This document shows positions 6,991-15,580 of a DNA stretch of 64,000 nucleotides, piece after piece. Within the stretch, counting starts at the first letter, position 1, and each line of letters begins with the position of its first letter. Origin of the DNA: Kribbella sindirgiensis (GTDB taxonomy: Bacteria; Actinomycetota; Actinomycetes; Propionibacteriales; Kribbellaceae); contig NZ_SJKA01000007.1 in the NCBI RefSeq assembly GCF_004331435.1, positions 496,001 through 560,000 of the forward strand, written 5' to 3'. The translations under genes were made by a program, and so were the position numbers. The notes beneath the pieces were generated by a model, which saw only the letters and a program-made list of their open reading frames with translations, searched no databases and was not told the DNA's origin.

Positions 6991-7974
6991 ATGGAACTGA
7001 CGACTGTCTGGTTCGTCGCGATCGCGACGCTGTGGACCGGGTACTTCGTGCTCGAGGGCTTCGATTTCGGAGTCGGGATGCTGTACCGCGTGCTGGGCCG
7101 CAACGAGCCGGAACGCCGGGCCGCGATCAGCACGATCGGCCCGGTCTGGGACGGGAACGAGGTCTGGCTGATCATGGCCGGCGCGGCCACCTTCGCGGCC
7201 TTCCCGGAGTGGTACGCGACGCTGTTCAGCGGGTTCTACCTGCCGCTGTTCGCGATCCTGGTGGGGCTGATCCTGCGCGGCGTCGCGCTCGAGTACCGCG
7301 GCAAACGCGACGAGCCGGTATGGCGCGCGCGGATGGACGCGATGATCGTCACCGGGTCGATACTGCCCGCACTGCTCTGGGGCGTTGCCTTCGGCAACAT
7401 CGTGCGCGGCGTACCGCTCGACGCCTCGCATGAGTACGTCGGCGGCCTCGGGACACTGCTCAACCCGTTCGCGCTGCTCGGCGGCCTGACCTTCGTCGCG
7501 GTGTTCGTGACGCACGGCGCGATCTTCCTCGCGCTACGGACGACCGGTGACCTGCGCGTTCGCGCCAACCGGCTCGCGACCCGCACCGGCGCTGTCGCCG
7601 CGGTGCTGATGATCGCCTTCCTCGCGTGGGCGCAGGCGTTGCGTGGCGACACCGTCTCGGTCGTCGTGACCGTCGCCGCGGTGGTGGCGTTCGCCGGCGG
7701 CCTGGTCGCGAACCTCGTGCGCCGGGAGGGCTGGGCCTTCGTCGGTACGACGCTCGCGATCGGACTGGCCGTGGTGTCGTTGTTCGTCGCGCTGTTCCCG
7801 GACGTGATGCCGTCAACACTTGATCCTGGATCAACATTGACGATTGTTGATGCGGCGTCGTCGGCGTACACGTTGAAGGTGATGACGATCATCACGGCGA
7901 TCTTCATGCCGCTGGTGCTGCTGTACCAGGGCTGGACGTACTGGGTGTTCCGGAAGCGGGTCGTGGTCGCATGA
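6991..7974 (+). CDS. cydB: Cytochrome bd oxidase subunit II
   Basis: A 327-residue polytopic membrane protein. The N terminus (TLWTGYFVLEGFDFGVG) and VWDGNEVWLIMAGAATFAAF are signature stretches of CydB, the second integral subunit of the bd oxidase. The ATG at 6991 lies 10 nt after the cydA stop; a GTG at 6988 is in frame but less likely. Its stop overlaps the start of cydD by 4 nt. Confidence 0.96.
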   Translation: MELTTVWFVAIATLWTGYFVLEGFDFGVGMLYRVLGRNEPERRAAISTIGPVWDGNEVWLIMAGAATFAAFPEWYATLFSGFYLPLFAILVGLILRGVALEYRGKRDEPVWRARMDAMIVTGSILPALLWGVAFGNIVRGVPLDASHEYVGGLGTLLNPFALLGGLTFVAVFVTHGAIFLALRTTGDLRVRANRLATRTGAVAAVLMIAFLAWAQALRGDTVSVVVTVAAVVAFAGGLVANLVRREGWAFVGTTLAIGLAVVSLFVALFPDVMPSTLDPGSTLTIVDAASSAYTLKVMTIITAIFMPLVLLYQGWTYWVFRKRVVVA

Positions 7975-9596
7975 AGCCGCTTGACCCGCGGTTGCTGAAG
8001 CGGGCCCGTGGCGCCCGGGTCTTCCTGGCCGCGTCGGTACTGATCGGAGTCGCCAGCGGTGTGCTGATCATCGTGCAGGCAGTGCTGCTCGCTCACGGCA
8101 TCGCTGGCGTCGTACTGCGAGGCAGCTCGGTGACTGCTGTGGCCTGGGGTTTGGCTGCGGTCGTTGCGGGTCGGGCGTTGCTGGTGTGGGTGCAGGAGGT
8201 GGTCGCACAGCGGGCTGCCGCCGCGGTGAAGTCCACGCTGCGGCGGCAGGTGCTGGAGCACTCACTGAAGCTCGGACCAGTCTGGCTGAGCGGTGAACGC
8301 AGCAGTGCGCTGACAACCTTGCTCACAAAGGGCCTGGACGATCTGGACCCGTACTTCGCCCGCTACCTGCCGCAGCTCGTCCTAGCGGCCACAGTGCCCG
8401 CGGGCGTGATCGGCTGGATGGCAACCGGTGACCTGATCGCTGCTGGCACAGTGCTGATCACGCTGCCGCTAATCCCGATCTTCATGGCCCTGATCGGCTG
8501 GGTGACGCAGGCCCGCAGTCGGCAACGTCAGCACGCGCTGGCCGTGCTGGCGCACCACTTCGCGGATGTGGTCGGCGGACTGACCACCCTGAAGCTGTTC
8601 GGTCGCGCGAAGTCGCAGGAGTCCGCGGTACGACGGGTGACTGACCAGCACCGTGCTGCGTCGATGGGGAGCTTGCGGCTCGCGTTCCTGTCGTCGTTCG
8701 CGTTGGAGCTGTTGGCCAGCCTGTCGGTCGCCTTGGTCGCTGTTGGTGTTGGTCTTCGGCTGGTTGACGGAAAGCTCGGACTCGAGACTGCGTTGATGGT
8801 GCTGATCCTTGCGCCGGAGGCGTACCTGCCGTTGCGACAGGTGGGTATGCAGTTCCACGCGAGTGCGGACGGGGTTGCGGCGAGCGAGGAGGTGTTCCGC
8901 GTGCTTGAGACACCGCTGCCCGCGCGTGGCGAGCGCACCGACGTACCTGATCTGCGGGTGAGTCCGCTCTACCTGTACGACGTGACGGTGACCTACCCGG
9001 GGCGGGACGTGCCGGCGCTGCGGGGGTTCGATCTGGAGTTGCGGCCGGGGGAGGTGGTGGCACTGACCGGACCGAGTGGTGCTGGGAAGTCGACAGTGCT
9101 CGCCGCACTGCTCGGGTTTGTGGAGCCGGAGCGCGGTGTGGTCGTTGCTGCAGGCAGTGCGGCGGACGAGTTCGATCCGGTGGAGTGGCGCCGGCAGTTC
9201 GCGTGGGTCCCGCAGCGTCCTGGCCTGAGGTTGGGGACGGTGGCCGACAACGTGCGGCTGGGTCGGCGGGATGCGTCGGACGACGAGGTTCGCTTGGCGC
9301 TCATCACTGCGGGCGCCGGCGAACTGCCGTTGGACAAGACGGTTGGGGAGCAAGGGCAGCAGCTCTCAGGCGGCCAACAGCGTCGAGTTGCCCTGGCCCG
9401 TGCGCTGATCACCGACGCCCCGGTCCTTCTCCTCGACGAACCGACCGCCGGCCTGGACGCCGACACCGAAGCCGCCGTCATCACCAACCTCCGCTCCACC
9501 GGCCGCACAGTCCTCCTGGTAGCCCACCGCCCCACCCTGATCACCACCGCCGACCGCACAGTCACCGTAGGCACCCGAGAGCTGGTGAACGCATGA
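7971..9596 (+). CDS. cydD: Thiol reductant ABC exporter subunit CydD
   Basis: A 541-residue half-transporter: an N-terminal membrane domain of about six helices (residues 15-310) and a C-terminal ATPase. Walker A is GPSGAGKST, the ABC signature is LSGGQQRRVALARAL and Walker B is VLLLDEPTAGLD. CydDC exports glutathione or cysteine (in E. coli) and is needed to assemble cytochrome bd. In actinobacteria, which use mycothiol, the exported thiol is not established. It overlaps cydB and cydC by 4 nt each. Confidence 0.93.
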   Translation: MKPLDPRLLKRARGARVFLAASVLIGVASGVLIIVQAVLLAHGIAGVVLRGSSVTAVAWGLAAVVAGRALLVWVQEVVAQRAAAAVKSTLRRQVLEHSLKLGPVWLSGERSSALTTLLTKGLDDLDPYFARYLPQLVLAATVPAGVIGWMATGDLIAAGTVLITLPLIPIFMALIGWVTQARSRQRQHALAVLAHHFADVVGGLTTLKLFGRAKSQESAVRRVTDQHRAASMGSLRLAFLSSFALELLASLSVALVAVGVGLRLVDGKLGLETALMVLILAPEAYLPLRQVGMQFHASADGVAASEEVFRVLETPLPARGERTDVPDLRVSPLYLYDVTVTYPGRDVPALRGFDLELRPGEVVALTGPSGAGKSTVLAALLGFVEPERGVVVAAGSAADEFDPVEWRRQFAWVPQRPGLRLGTVADNVRLGRRDASDDEVRLALITAGAGELPLDKTVGEQGQQLSGGQQRRVALARALITDAPVLLLDEPTAGLDADTEAAVITNLRSTGRTVLLVAHRPTLITTADRTVTVGTRELVNA

Positions 9597-11206
9597 AGAG
9601 CCTGCAGTTGGCGCGCCCGCAGCGTGCCGTGATGTGGCGGCTGTTGCTGGCGCTGGTGCTTGGCGTCCTGGCTGCCGGGTCGGCTGTGGCGTTGCTCGCA
9701 ACCTCGGCCTGGCTGATCACGGCAGCGTCCGCGCAACCGCCCGTGCTGCTGCTGATGGTCCCGATCGTGGCAGTACGTGCCTTCGGTGTGGGGCGCGGCG
9801 TCTTCCGGTACGTCGAACGGCTCGTCGGGCACGATGCGGCGTACCGGGTGCTGGGGGAGACCCGTGCGCGCATCACCGGGCGTCTGGAGAAGCTCGCACC
9901 ACTCGGTTCGCAGCGGAAGGGTGATCTGCTCGCCCGGCTAGTGCTGGACGTGGATGCGGTCCTCGACCTCTGGCTGCGCGTCCTCCTGCCCGTTGCGGTC
10001 GCAGCCGTCACAGCAGCCGCCACAGTCGGTCTCCTCGCGCTATTGCTTCCAACAGCTGGCGCCGCCGTCGCGCTGGCAGTCCTGATCGCGTGCACCGTCG
10101 TACCGTGGCTGACGGCCCGCACCGCCGAGAGAGCCGAGCGCAACCTCGCTGGTGCCCGTGGTGACGTCGCAGCCACCACCACCGAGTCCCTGCTCACCGC
10201 AGCCGACGTAGTCGCCTACAACGCGATCGACTCTGTGCTGGACGACTTCAGCCGCCGCGACGCGCATCTGGCGGCCGCGGAACGCCGGTCCGCCTGGAGC
10301 GCCGGCCTTGGCAGTGCCCTGCTCGTCCTGTGCGTCGGCGGCGCCAGCGTGGCCGCACTGGTCCTCGGCAGTACGGCGAACATCACCGGCGCAGTCTTCG
10401 CCGTACTGGTCCTCACCCCGCTCGCTCTGGCCGACGTACTCGGCGGAATCCCGGCTGCCGCCCAACTGGCCATCCGGGTACGGGCGTCTCTCGACAGGGC
10501 GCAGGAACTTGTGGACACCCCCGCACCGGTCACCGAGCCGACCAGCCCGCTGCCTCTCCGAGCAGGACGCGACCTGCAGGTGAACCTGCTGCGAGCCGGG
10601 TATGACGGCGCCGACGTACTCACTGGACTCAGCCTGGACATGCCGGCCGGAAGCCGTGTGGTGATCACCGGTTCGAGTGGCTCGGGTAAGAGCACGCTGG
10701 CCTCGGTACTGCTCCGCTTTCTCGAGCCACGCGGGGGAGAGGTGCTGCTGGACGGCGTTGACCTGACCAGGCTCGAAGGCGACCAGGTGCGGTCCGTGGT
10801 GGGGCTGCTGACCCAGGAGAGCCATGTGTTCGACACGAGCATCCGGGAGAACCTGCTGCTCGCGAAGCCGGGTGCCAGCGACCTGCAGCTGTGGAAGGCG
10901 CTGTACCGGGCTCGGCTCGGGGTGCTCGTCGAGAAGCTGCCGGAAGGCCTCGACACTCTAGTAGGGGAGCACGGTGCGCGGTTGTCGGGTGGTGAGCGCC
11001 AGCGGCTCGCGTTCGCACGGCTGCTGCTGGCCGATCGCGACGTACTGGTGCTCGACGAGCCGACCGAGCACCTGGACGAGGAGACCGGTCGGGCGCTGCT
11101 CGCCGACGTGTTCGGCGCCGCGGCCGACCGGACCGTGGTCCTGCTCACCCATCGCCCCGAGTTGGTGCCTCCTCACGTACCGCGACAACTGGTTTGCCTG
11201 ACGTGA
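9593..11206 (+). CDS. cydC: Thiol reductant ABC exporter subunit CydC
   Basis: A 537-residue half-transporter pairing with CydD. Membrane helices begin at MWRLLLALVLGVLAAGSAVA. The ATPase has Walker A GSSGSGKST, signature LSGGERQRLAFARLL and Walker B VLVLDEPTEHLD. The ATG at 9593 overlaps the cydD stop, giving tight coupling. The same frame is open far upstream, but that part is read-through of the cydD region and lacks membrane-domain character. Confidence 0.93.
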   Translation: MKSLQLARPQRAVMWRLLLALVLGVLAAGSAVALLATSAWLITAASAQPPVLLLMVPIVAVRAFGVGRGVFRYVERLVGHDAAYRVLGETRARITGRLEKLAPLGSQRKGDLLARLVLDVDAVLDLWLRVLLPVAVAAVTAAATVGLLALLLPTAGAAVALAVLIACTVVPWLTARTAERAERNLAGARGDVAATTTESLLTAADVVAYNAIDSVLDDFSRRDAHLAAAERRSAWSAGLGSALLVLCVGGASVAALVLGSTANITGAVFAVLVLTPLALADVLGGIPAAAQLAIRVRASLDRAQELVDTPAPVTEPTSPLPLRAGRDLQVNLLRAGYDGADVLTGLSLDMPAGSRVVITGSSGSGKSTLASVLLRFLEPRGGEVLLDGVDLTRLEGDQVRSVVGLLTQESHVFDTSIRENLLLAKPGASDLQLWKALYRARLGVLVEKLPEGLDTLVGEHGARLSGGERQRLAFARLLLADRDVLVLDEPTEHLDEETGRALLADVFGAAADRTVVLLTHRPELVPPHVPRQLVCLT

Positions 11207-11249
11207 CAAATGCGGGCGGCGGGCCGGGTGTCTGTCAAGATGGGGAACC

Positions 11250-12461
11250 GTGACCTCACTGCTCGTTTCTCTGCTCACCGACCAGGCTCTGCTGACGATC
11301 GTCGTGGTGATCGCGGTCGTTCTGGTCGTCGGAACCACCGGTCTGGTCGTCGCCCGGCGCCGCCGCGCCGAGCTGCCGGCGGAGGCCGCCAAGCCCGCCG
11401 TCGAGGCTGCTGCCGAGGATGCTGCCGAGGCTGCCGAGCCGAAGGTCGGTGAGGACGCGGAGGAACCGCGGGACACCCCGACCCGCACGCTGGAGGACAC
11501 CGAGCTACCGGAGCCCGCGGCGACCGCGACGATCGAGAAGCCCGAGTCCGCGCAGGGCCGGCTGGTGCGGCTCCGTGCCCGGCTGGCACGCTCGCAGGGC
11601 TCCCTCGGCAAAGGCCTGCTCGCACTGCTGTCCCGCGACAAGCTCGACGAGGAGGCGTGGGAGGACATCGAGACCACGCTGATCACCGCTGACGTCGGGG
11701 TGGCGCCCACGCAGGAGCTGGTCGAGAAGCTGCGCACCCGCATGCGCGTCGAGGGTGTCGGCGCCGCACAGGCCCGGGAGATCCTCCGCGAGGAGCTGAT
11801 CGATCTGGTCGACCCGTCGCTGGACCGGTCGCTCAAGGCGAGCCGCAAGGACGGGCAGCCCGCCGTCGTGCTGATGGTCGGGGTCAACGGCACCGGCAAG
11901 ACCACCACCGTCGGCCGCCTGGCCCGCGTATTGATCGCCGAGGACAAGAAGGTCGTCCTGGGCGCCGCGGACACCTTCCGCGCGGCCGCCGCCGACCAGT
12001 TGCAGACCTGGGGTGAGCGCGTAGGTGCCCGCACCGTACGCGGTCCGGAGGGCGGCGACCCGGCGAGCGTCGCGTTCGACTCGGTCAAGGAAGGCATCGC
12101 GGAGGACGCCGACGTCGTACTGGTCGACACGGCCGGCCGCCTGCACACCAAGACCGGTCTGATGGACGAGCTCGGCAAGGTCAAGCGCGTCATCGAGAAG
12201 GCAGCCGAGGTGGACGAGGTACTGCTCGTCATCGACGCCACCACCGGTCAGAACGGCCTCACCCAGGCCCGCGTGTTCGCAGAGGTCATCAACGTCACTG
12301 GGCTGGTCCTGACCAAGCTGGACGGTACGGCGAAGGGCGGCATCGTGATCGCGGTGCAGCGCGAACTCGGCGTACCGGTCAAGCTGGTCGGCCTCGGTGA
12401 GGGTCCGGACGACCTGGCCCCGTTCGAGCCCGAACAATTCGTCGACGCTCTGCTGGATTGA
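11250..12461 (+). CDS. ftsY: Signal recognition particle receptor FtsY
   Basis: A 403-residue SRP GTPase. An N-terminal transmembrane helix (about residues 14-36) is followed by an acidic Ala/Glu-rich A domain (to about 100), then the NG domain. G1 is GVNGTGKTTTVGRLA, the G3 region is DTAGRLHTK and G4 is LTKLDGTAKGG. It docks ribosome-SRP complexes at the membrane together with Ffh, encoded at 26841. The GTG at 11250 is used; the cydC stop is 43 nt upstream, so ftsY probably has its own promoter. Confidence 0.96.
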   Translation: MTSLLVSLLTDQALLTIVVVIAVVLVVGTTGLVVARRRRAELPAEAAKPAVEAAAEDAAEAAEPKVGEDAEEPRDTPTRTLEDTELPEPAATATIEKPESAQGRLVRLRARLARSQGSLGKGLLALLSRDKLDEEAWEDIETTLITADVGVAPTQELVEKLRTRMRVEGVGAAQAREILREELIDLVDPSLDRSLKASRKDGQPAVVLMVGVNGTGKTTTVGRLARVLIAEDKKVVLGAADTFRAAAADQLQTWGERVGARTVRGPEGGDPASVAFDSVKEGIAEDADVVLVDTAGRLHTKTGLMDELGKVKRVIEKAAEVDEVLLVIDATTGQNGLTQARVFAEVINVTGLVLTKLDGTAKGGIVIAVQRELGVPVKLVGLGEGPDDLAPFEPEQFVDALLD

Positions 12462-12473
12462 TGGCTGGACTGA

Positions 12474-12500
12474 TGTAGAGAAGCCCCGATCAGCTCCGTC
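12474..12500 (+). promoter_or_regulatory. Candidate ECF42-dependent promoter
   Basis: TGTAGA (12474-12479), a 17-nt spacer and CGTC (12497-12500) resemble the TGTCGA / CGA-or-TC promoter described for ECF42 sigma factors, as I recall it. It lies just upstream of the DGPF gene, the usual ECF42 target. Confidence 0.4.
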
Positions 12501-12533
12501 TCCCGGGTAAAGGCTCTACTAGGAGGAGATGAC

Positions 12534-12941
12534 ATGACCAAGTTCATGCTGTTGATGAACATGGACGGCGGCAACTGCGAGACCCCGATGCTGGAGTGGG
12601 ACGAGGCCGACATGAAGGCCCACATGGACCACCTCGGCGAGGGCATCGAGCGACTACGGCAGAGCGGCGAGCTGGTCGAGGTCCAGGGGCTGACCTGGCC
12701 GTCGCACGCCAAGGTGGTGCGGGCGGCCAGCGTGACCGCGCCGGTGCTGACGGACGGTCCGTACGCCGAGTCCAAGGAGGTCCTGGCCGGCTACACGATG
12801 ATCGACGTGGAGTCGGAGGAGCGGGCCTACGAGATCGCGGCGTGGCAGTCGGCCGCACCCGGTCCGGGCGGCGTGCCGATCGAGCAACCGATCGAGGTCC
12901 GCCGCGTGATGGAGTCGGATGCCGATCTCCACGACTTCTGA
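12534..12941 (+). CDS. YCII-related DGPF-domain protein
   Basis: A 135-residue YCII/DGPF family protein. The family-defining turn is seen as VLTDGPYAESKEVLAGY at about residues 67-83, after an N-terminal KFMLLMNMDGG. The biochemical function of DGPF proteins is unresolved. They are the hallmark genomic neighbours and targets of ECF42 sigma factors, one of which overlaps this gene by 23 nt. The start at 12534 has a strong AGGAGGAGATGAC leader. Confidence 0.9.
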   Translation: MTKFMLLMNMDGGNCETPMLEWDEADMKAHMDHLGEGIERLRQSGELVEVQGLTWPSHAKVVRAASVTAPVLTDGPYAESKEVLAGYTMIDVESEERAYEIAAWQSAAPGPGGVPIEQPIEVRRVMESDADLHDF

Positions 12942-14127
12942 ACCGGACGGCGAGCTCGAGGACCTGCTGCGGGAGCTGACGCCGCGGGTCCTCGGTGCCG
13001 TCGTGCGCTGGTCCGGTGACTTCGCCGCGGCCGAGGACGCGGTCCAGGAGGCACTGCTCGCGGCAGCCACCACCTGGCCGCGGGACGGCCGGCCGGACAA
13101 TCCGAAGAGCTGGCTGATCCAAACGGCCTCCCGGCGGCTGATCGACGAGGTCCGCCAGCAGCAGGCCCGTCGGCGCCGCGAGGAGCGGGCGGCGCTGCGG
13201 GAGGTACCGGTCGGCGAGGTCGAGGAGTACGACGACACGCTCCGGTTGCTGTTCCTGTGCTGTCACCCGACGCTGACACCGGCCTCGGCGATCGCCCTGA
13301 CCCTGCGGGCGGTCGGCGGCCTCACCACGGCCGAGATCGCCACGGCGTACCTGGTGCCGGAGGCAACGATGGCGCAGCGGATCAGCAGGGCGAAGTCGAA
13401 GCTCAAGGGCTCCAGCTTCGAGCTGGACGCCGACCCGGACCGGCTGCGCAACGTGCTGCACGTGCTGTACCTGATGTTCAACGAGGGCTACACCAGCACC
13501 AGTGGCCCAGAGCTGCACCGCAGCGACCTCTCCAGTGAGGCGATTCGTCTGACTCGCGCCGTCCGGACTCAGCTGCCCGACGGACAGGTCACCGGGCTGC
13601 TCGCTCTGATGCTGCTGACCGACGCCCGGCGCGCAGCGCGGACCGGTAAGGGCGGGGAGATCATCCCGCTGGCTGAGCAGGACAGGTCGCTGTGGGACCA
13701 CGACGCCATCACAGAAGGCGTCGCACTCGCGGTCGAGGCGTTCGGCACGCCTCCGCTGGGCGAGTACCAAATCCAGGCAGCGATCGCGGCGTTGCACGAC
13801 GAGGTGGACCGCGCCGAGGACACCGACTGGCCGCAGATCCTCGGGCTGTACGGCCTCCTCGAGGACCTGTCCGGGAACCCGATGGTGAAGCTCAACCGCG
13901 CGATCGCCGCGGCCATGGTGGACGGACCGGACGCGGGCCTGAAGCTCCTCGCACCGCTGGACGACGAACTGGCCGGCCACTACCGGCTCGACGCCACCCG
14001 CGGACACCTCTACGAGATGCGCGGCGACCACGAGACCGCCGCCGAGCACTTCCGGGCGGCGGCCCGCGGTACGACGAGCCTGCCAGAACGCGACTACCTG
14101 ATGACCAAGGCCGCGTCGCTGACCTAG
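12919..14127 (+). CDS. ECF42-type RNA polymerase sigma factor with C-terminal extension
   Basis: A 402-residue factor. Sigma regions 2 and 4 occupy about residues 10-180 (DFAAAEDAVQEALLAA, SWLIQTASRRLIDEVRQQ, TTAEIATAYLVPEATMAQRI). A long helical C-terminal extension (about 190-402), rich in LDD/ATRGHLYEMRGDHETAAEHF repeats, resembles TPR packing. This extension defines ECF42, which has no membrane anti-sigma and is linked to DGPF proteins. The extension probably controls activity. The start overlaps the DGPF gene, so they form one unit. The stop TAG lies in the first copy of a 24-bp tandem repeat. Confidence 0.9.
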   Translation: MPISTTSEPDGELEDLLRELTPRVLGAVVRWSGDFAAAEDAVQEALLAAATTWPRDGRPDNPKSWLIQTASRRLIDEVRQQQARRRREERAALREVPVGEVEEYDDTLRLLFLCCHPTLTPASAIALTLRAVGGLTTAEIATAYLVPEATMAQRISRAKSKLKGSSFELDADPDRLRNVLHVLYLMFNEGYTSTSGPELHRSDLSSEAIRLTRAVRTQLPDGQVTGLLALMLLTDARRAARTGKGGEIIPLAEQDRSLWDHDAITEGVALAVEAFGTPPLGEYQIQAAIAALHDEVDRAEDTDWPQILGLYGLLEDLSGNPMVKLNRAIAAAMVDGPDAGLKLLAPLDDELAGHYRLDATRGHLYEMRGDHETAAEHFRAAARGTTSLPERDYLMTKAASLT

Positions 14128-14168
14128 CGTCCTGAGCCGGAAGTGACCTAGCGTCTTGAGCCGGAAGT
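14121..14168. repeat. 24-bp tandem duplication at the sigma gene end
   Basis: Two adjacent 24-bp units (14121-14144 and 14145-14168) of GACCTAGCGTCYTGAGCCGG plus AAGT differ at one base. The first unit holds the TAG stop of the ECF42 gene. Confidence 0.8.
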
Positions 14169-14190
14169 TCGCGGCGAAATTCGGGACGGC

Positions 14191-14220
14191 GTTGACACGC
14201 GCTGACACGCACTGACACTG
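14191..14220. repeat. 10-bp repeat in three copies
   Basis: Three consecutive 10-bp units with core TGACAC (14191-14200, 14201-14210, 14211-14220). One-turn spacing would put the motif on one DNA face, but no binding protein can be named. Confidence 0.6.
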
Positions 14221-14263
14221 GCTGGAACCGGCTTCCCCGAACCAGCCCTCCTCGGTCCCGCTC

Positions 14264-14285
14264 CTCCCCAAACCGGTTTGGGGAG
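14264..14285. repeat. 22-bp perfect palindrome
   Basis: CTCCCCAAACC followed directly by its complement GGTTTGGGGAG. The loop-less symmetry fits a protein-binding site or cruciform better than a hairpin terminator. Confidence 0.7.
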
Positions 14286-14300
14286 ACTTTCCGCCAGGTC

Positions 14301-14342
14301 TGGGGAGTGCTACTGCCCGCTTCGGGAGGGCAGAACTCCCCA
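14301..14342. repeat. Nested hairpin related to the one at 12-35
   Basis: Outer arms TGGGGAGT and ACTCCCCA enclose an inner CTGCCC/GGGCAG stem with a GCTTCGGGA loop. The order GTGCT..GCCCG..GGGAGGGC..CTCCCCACA is also seen in positions 1-36. Confidence 0.6.
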
Positions 14343-15011
14343 CACGCCCCCTGTTGCACTTGCCGGCGCGGGCGGCTGCTCCGGGCCCGTGTCGCGAACG
14401 TCCGGCTCTGGACGGTAGTGCTGTGTCTGCGATTCGCGCGGCAAGGTCTGGATTCGTGGATTGCGGAACGTTTGGTGCTGGTGCTGGTGCTGGTGTGCGT
14501 GGGTCGGGTTGTTCTTGCGCTGGGCACCATGTGAGGGATCAACCCCTCGCATTGGCCTGGCGGCACCGCACATTGGCCTGGCCCCGCCGCGATGCACCGG
14601 TGTCAGCGGCCTTGTCGGCGACGCCGGGTCTGGGGAGGATTGCCCACCCAGAACCGGCTGCTGCACTCCCCGCACCCGCCCGCGCGGGATCCCCAGTGGG
14701 TGCCGGTGATCACCTTGAGCACGGGTCAACCAAAATTCGCCGCGGAACACGGTTGACCGGTGCCCAATGTGGCCACCGGCGCCCGAGGTGCCCCGCTGGC
14801 CGGAGCCGGCTCCGGACAGCGGGACGGACGGAACGACGGCTCGACCGCTCGACGGCTCGACTTATCGCGCGGGAGTCAGAAGCACGAGACCAGTGTCTTG
14901 CGCGCGGGATTCGTGAAGAGATCCAGCCGAACTGTCTGGTTTTGGGCAGACTCTTCGTCGCAGGAGCGAACGGCGCCTTCTGGCGCACCGAGGATCAAGG
15001 AGAGCTTTCCT

Positions 15012-15554
15012 ATGCGACCGCTCATTCTCCGCTACGGCCTGTCGCTCGACGGGTATGGTTCGCCGCCGGCTGGTGTGCCAGAGGACTTCTTTCTCGAGTA
15101 CGACGAGGACGAGGAGTTCGTCGCTCACATGGCCGAGGTGCTCGGCAGCGCCGGTGTGCACGCGATGGGGTCCCAGGCGTACCGGGACATGGCCGGCCAC
15201 TGGCCCTTCCAGGACGGCCCCGAGGCTGAGGCGATGAACCGGATCCCGAAGGTCGTCTTCTCCCGGAGACCGATCGACACGCCCTGGGCGACGACCACGG
15301 TCTGCTCCGGTGATCTCGTCACAGAGGTCGAGGCTCTGAAGGCGCAAGACGGCGGTCCGATCCTCGCGCACGGCGGCGTGCGGTTCGCGCAGTCGCTCGT
15401 ACGGGCCGACCTGGTCGACGAGTATCACCTCCTGGTCAACCCGGTCGCGCACGGCGACGGCGGGCCGCTGTTCACCGAGTTCACGAGGCTGAGGTTGGTC
15501 GATGTGAAGTCGTTCCCGAAAGGCAACCTCGCCCTGACCTACACCCGTCCGTAG
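15012..15554 (+). CDS. Dihydrofolate-reductase-like (RibD C-terminal domain) protein
   Basis: A 180-residue RibD-C/DHFR-fold reductase, the second of three in the window. Evidence is the N-terminal RPLILRYGLSLDGYGSP, GVHAMGSQAYRDMAGHWPF and RADLVDEYHLLVNPVAHGDG. Substrate unknown. The ATG at 15012 has AAGGAGAG at 14997-15004, so unlike its paralogue at 3593 it is initiated with a Shine-Dalgarno. The long open frame continuing upstream is not coding by composition. Confidence 0.85.
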   Translation: MRPLILRYGLSLDGYGSPPAGVPEDFFLEYDEDEEFVAHMAEVLGSAGVHAMGSQAYRDMAGHWPFQDGPEAEAMNRIPKVVFSRRPIDTPWATTTVCSGDLVTEVEALKAQDGGPILAHGGVRFAQSLVRADLVDEYHLLVNPVAHGDGGPLFTEFTRLRLVDVKSFPKGNLALTYTRP

Positions 15555-15580
15555 CCCGAGTGGCGTTTCCTGGTGAGGAA

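Larger units (their letters stand above)
14128..15011. other. 884-bp intergenic stretch, repeats and hairpins, no credible gene
   Basis: Open frames here have arbitrary composition (His/Gln/Pro or Trp/Cys runs) and no family resemblance, so I call none. It holds a 24-bp tandem duplication, a 10-bp triple repeat, a 22-bp palindrome, a nested hairpin, a GGTGCT run near 14474-14500 and a second TCTGGGGAG...CTCCCC segment near 14630-14690. It may be a decayed region or a site of recombination between repeats. Confidence 0.6.

Noticed and set aside
12544-14343. 599-codon open frame on the minus strand opposite the DGPF and ECF42 genes
   Set aside because: Its translation is low-complexity Arg/Gly/Val-rich and the plus strand carries two clear families; it is an artefact of high GC.
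14307-14750. Open frames of 75 to 146 codons in the large gap
   Set aside because: Composition is arbitrary (His/Gln or Trp/Cys runs), no Shine-Dalgarno or leaderless signal fits, and no family resemblance is seen.
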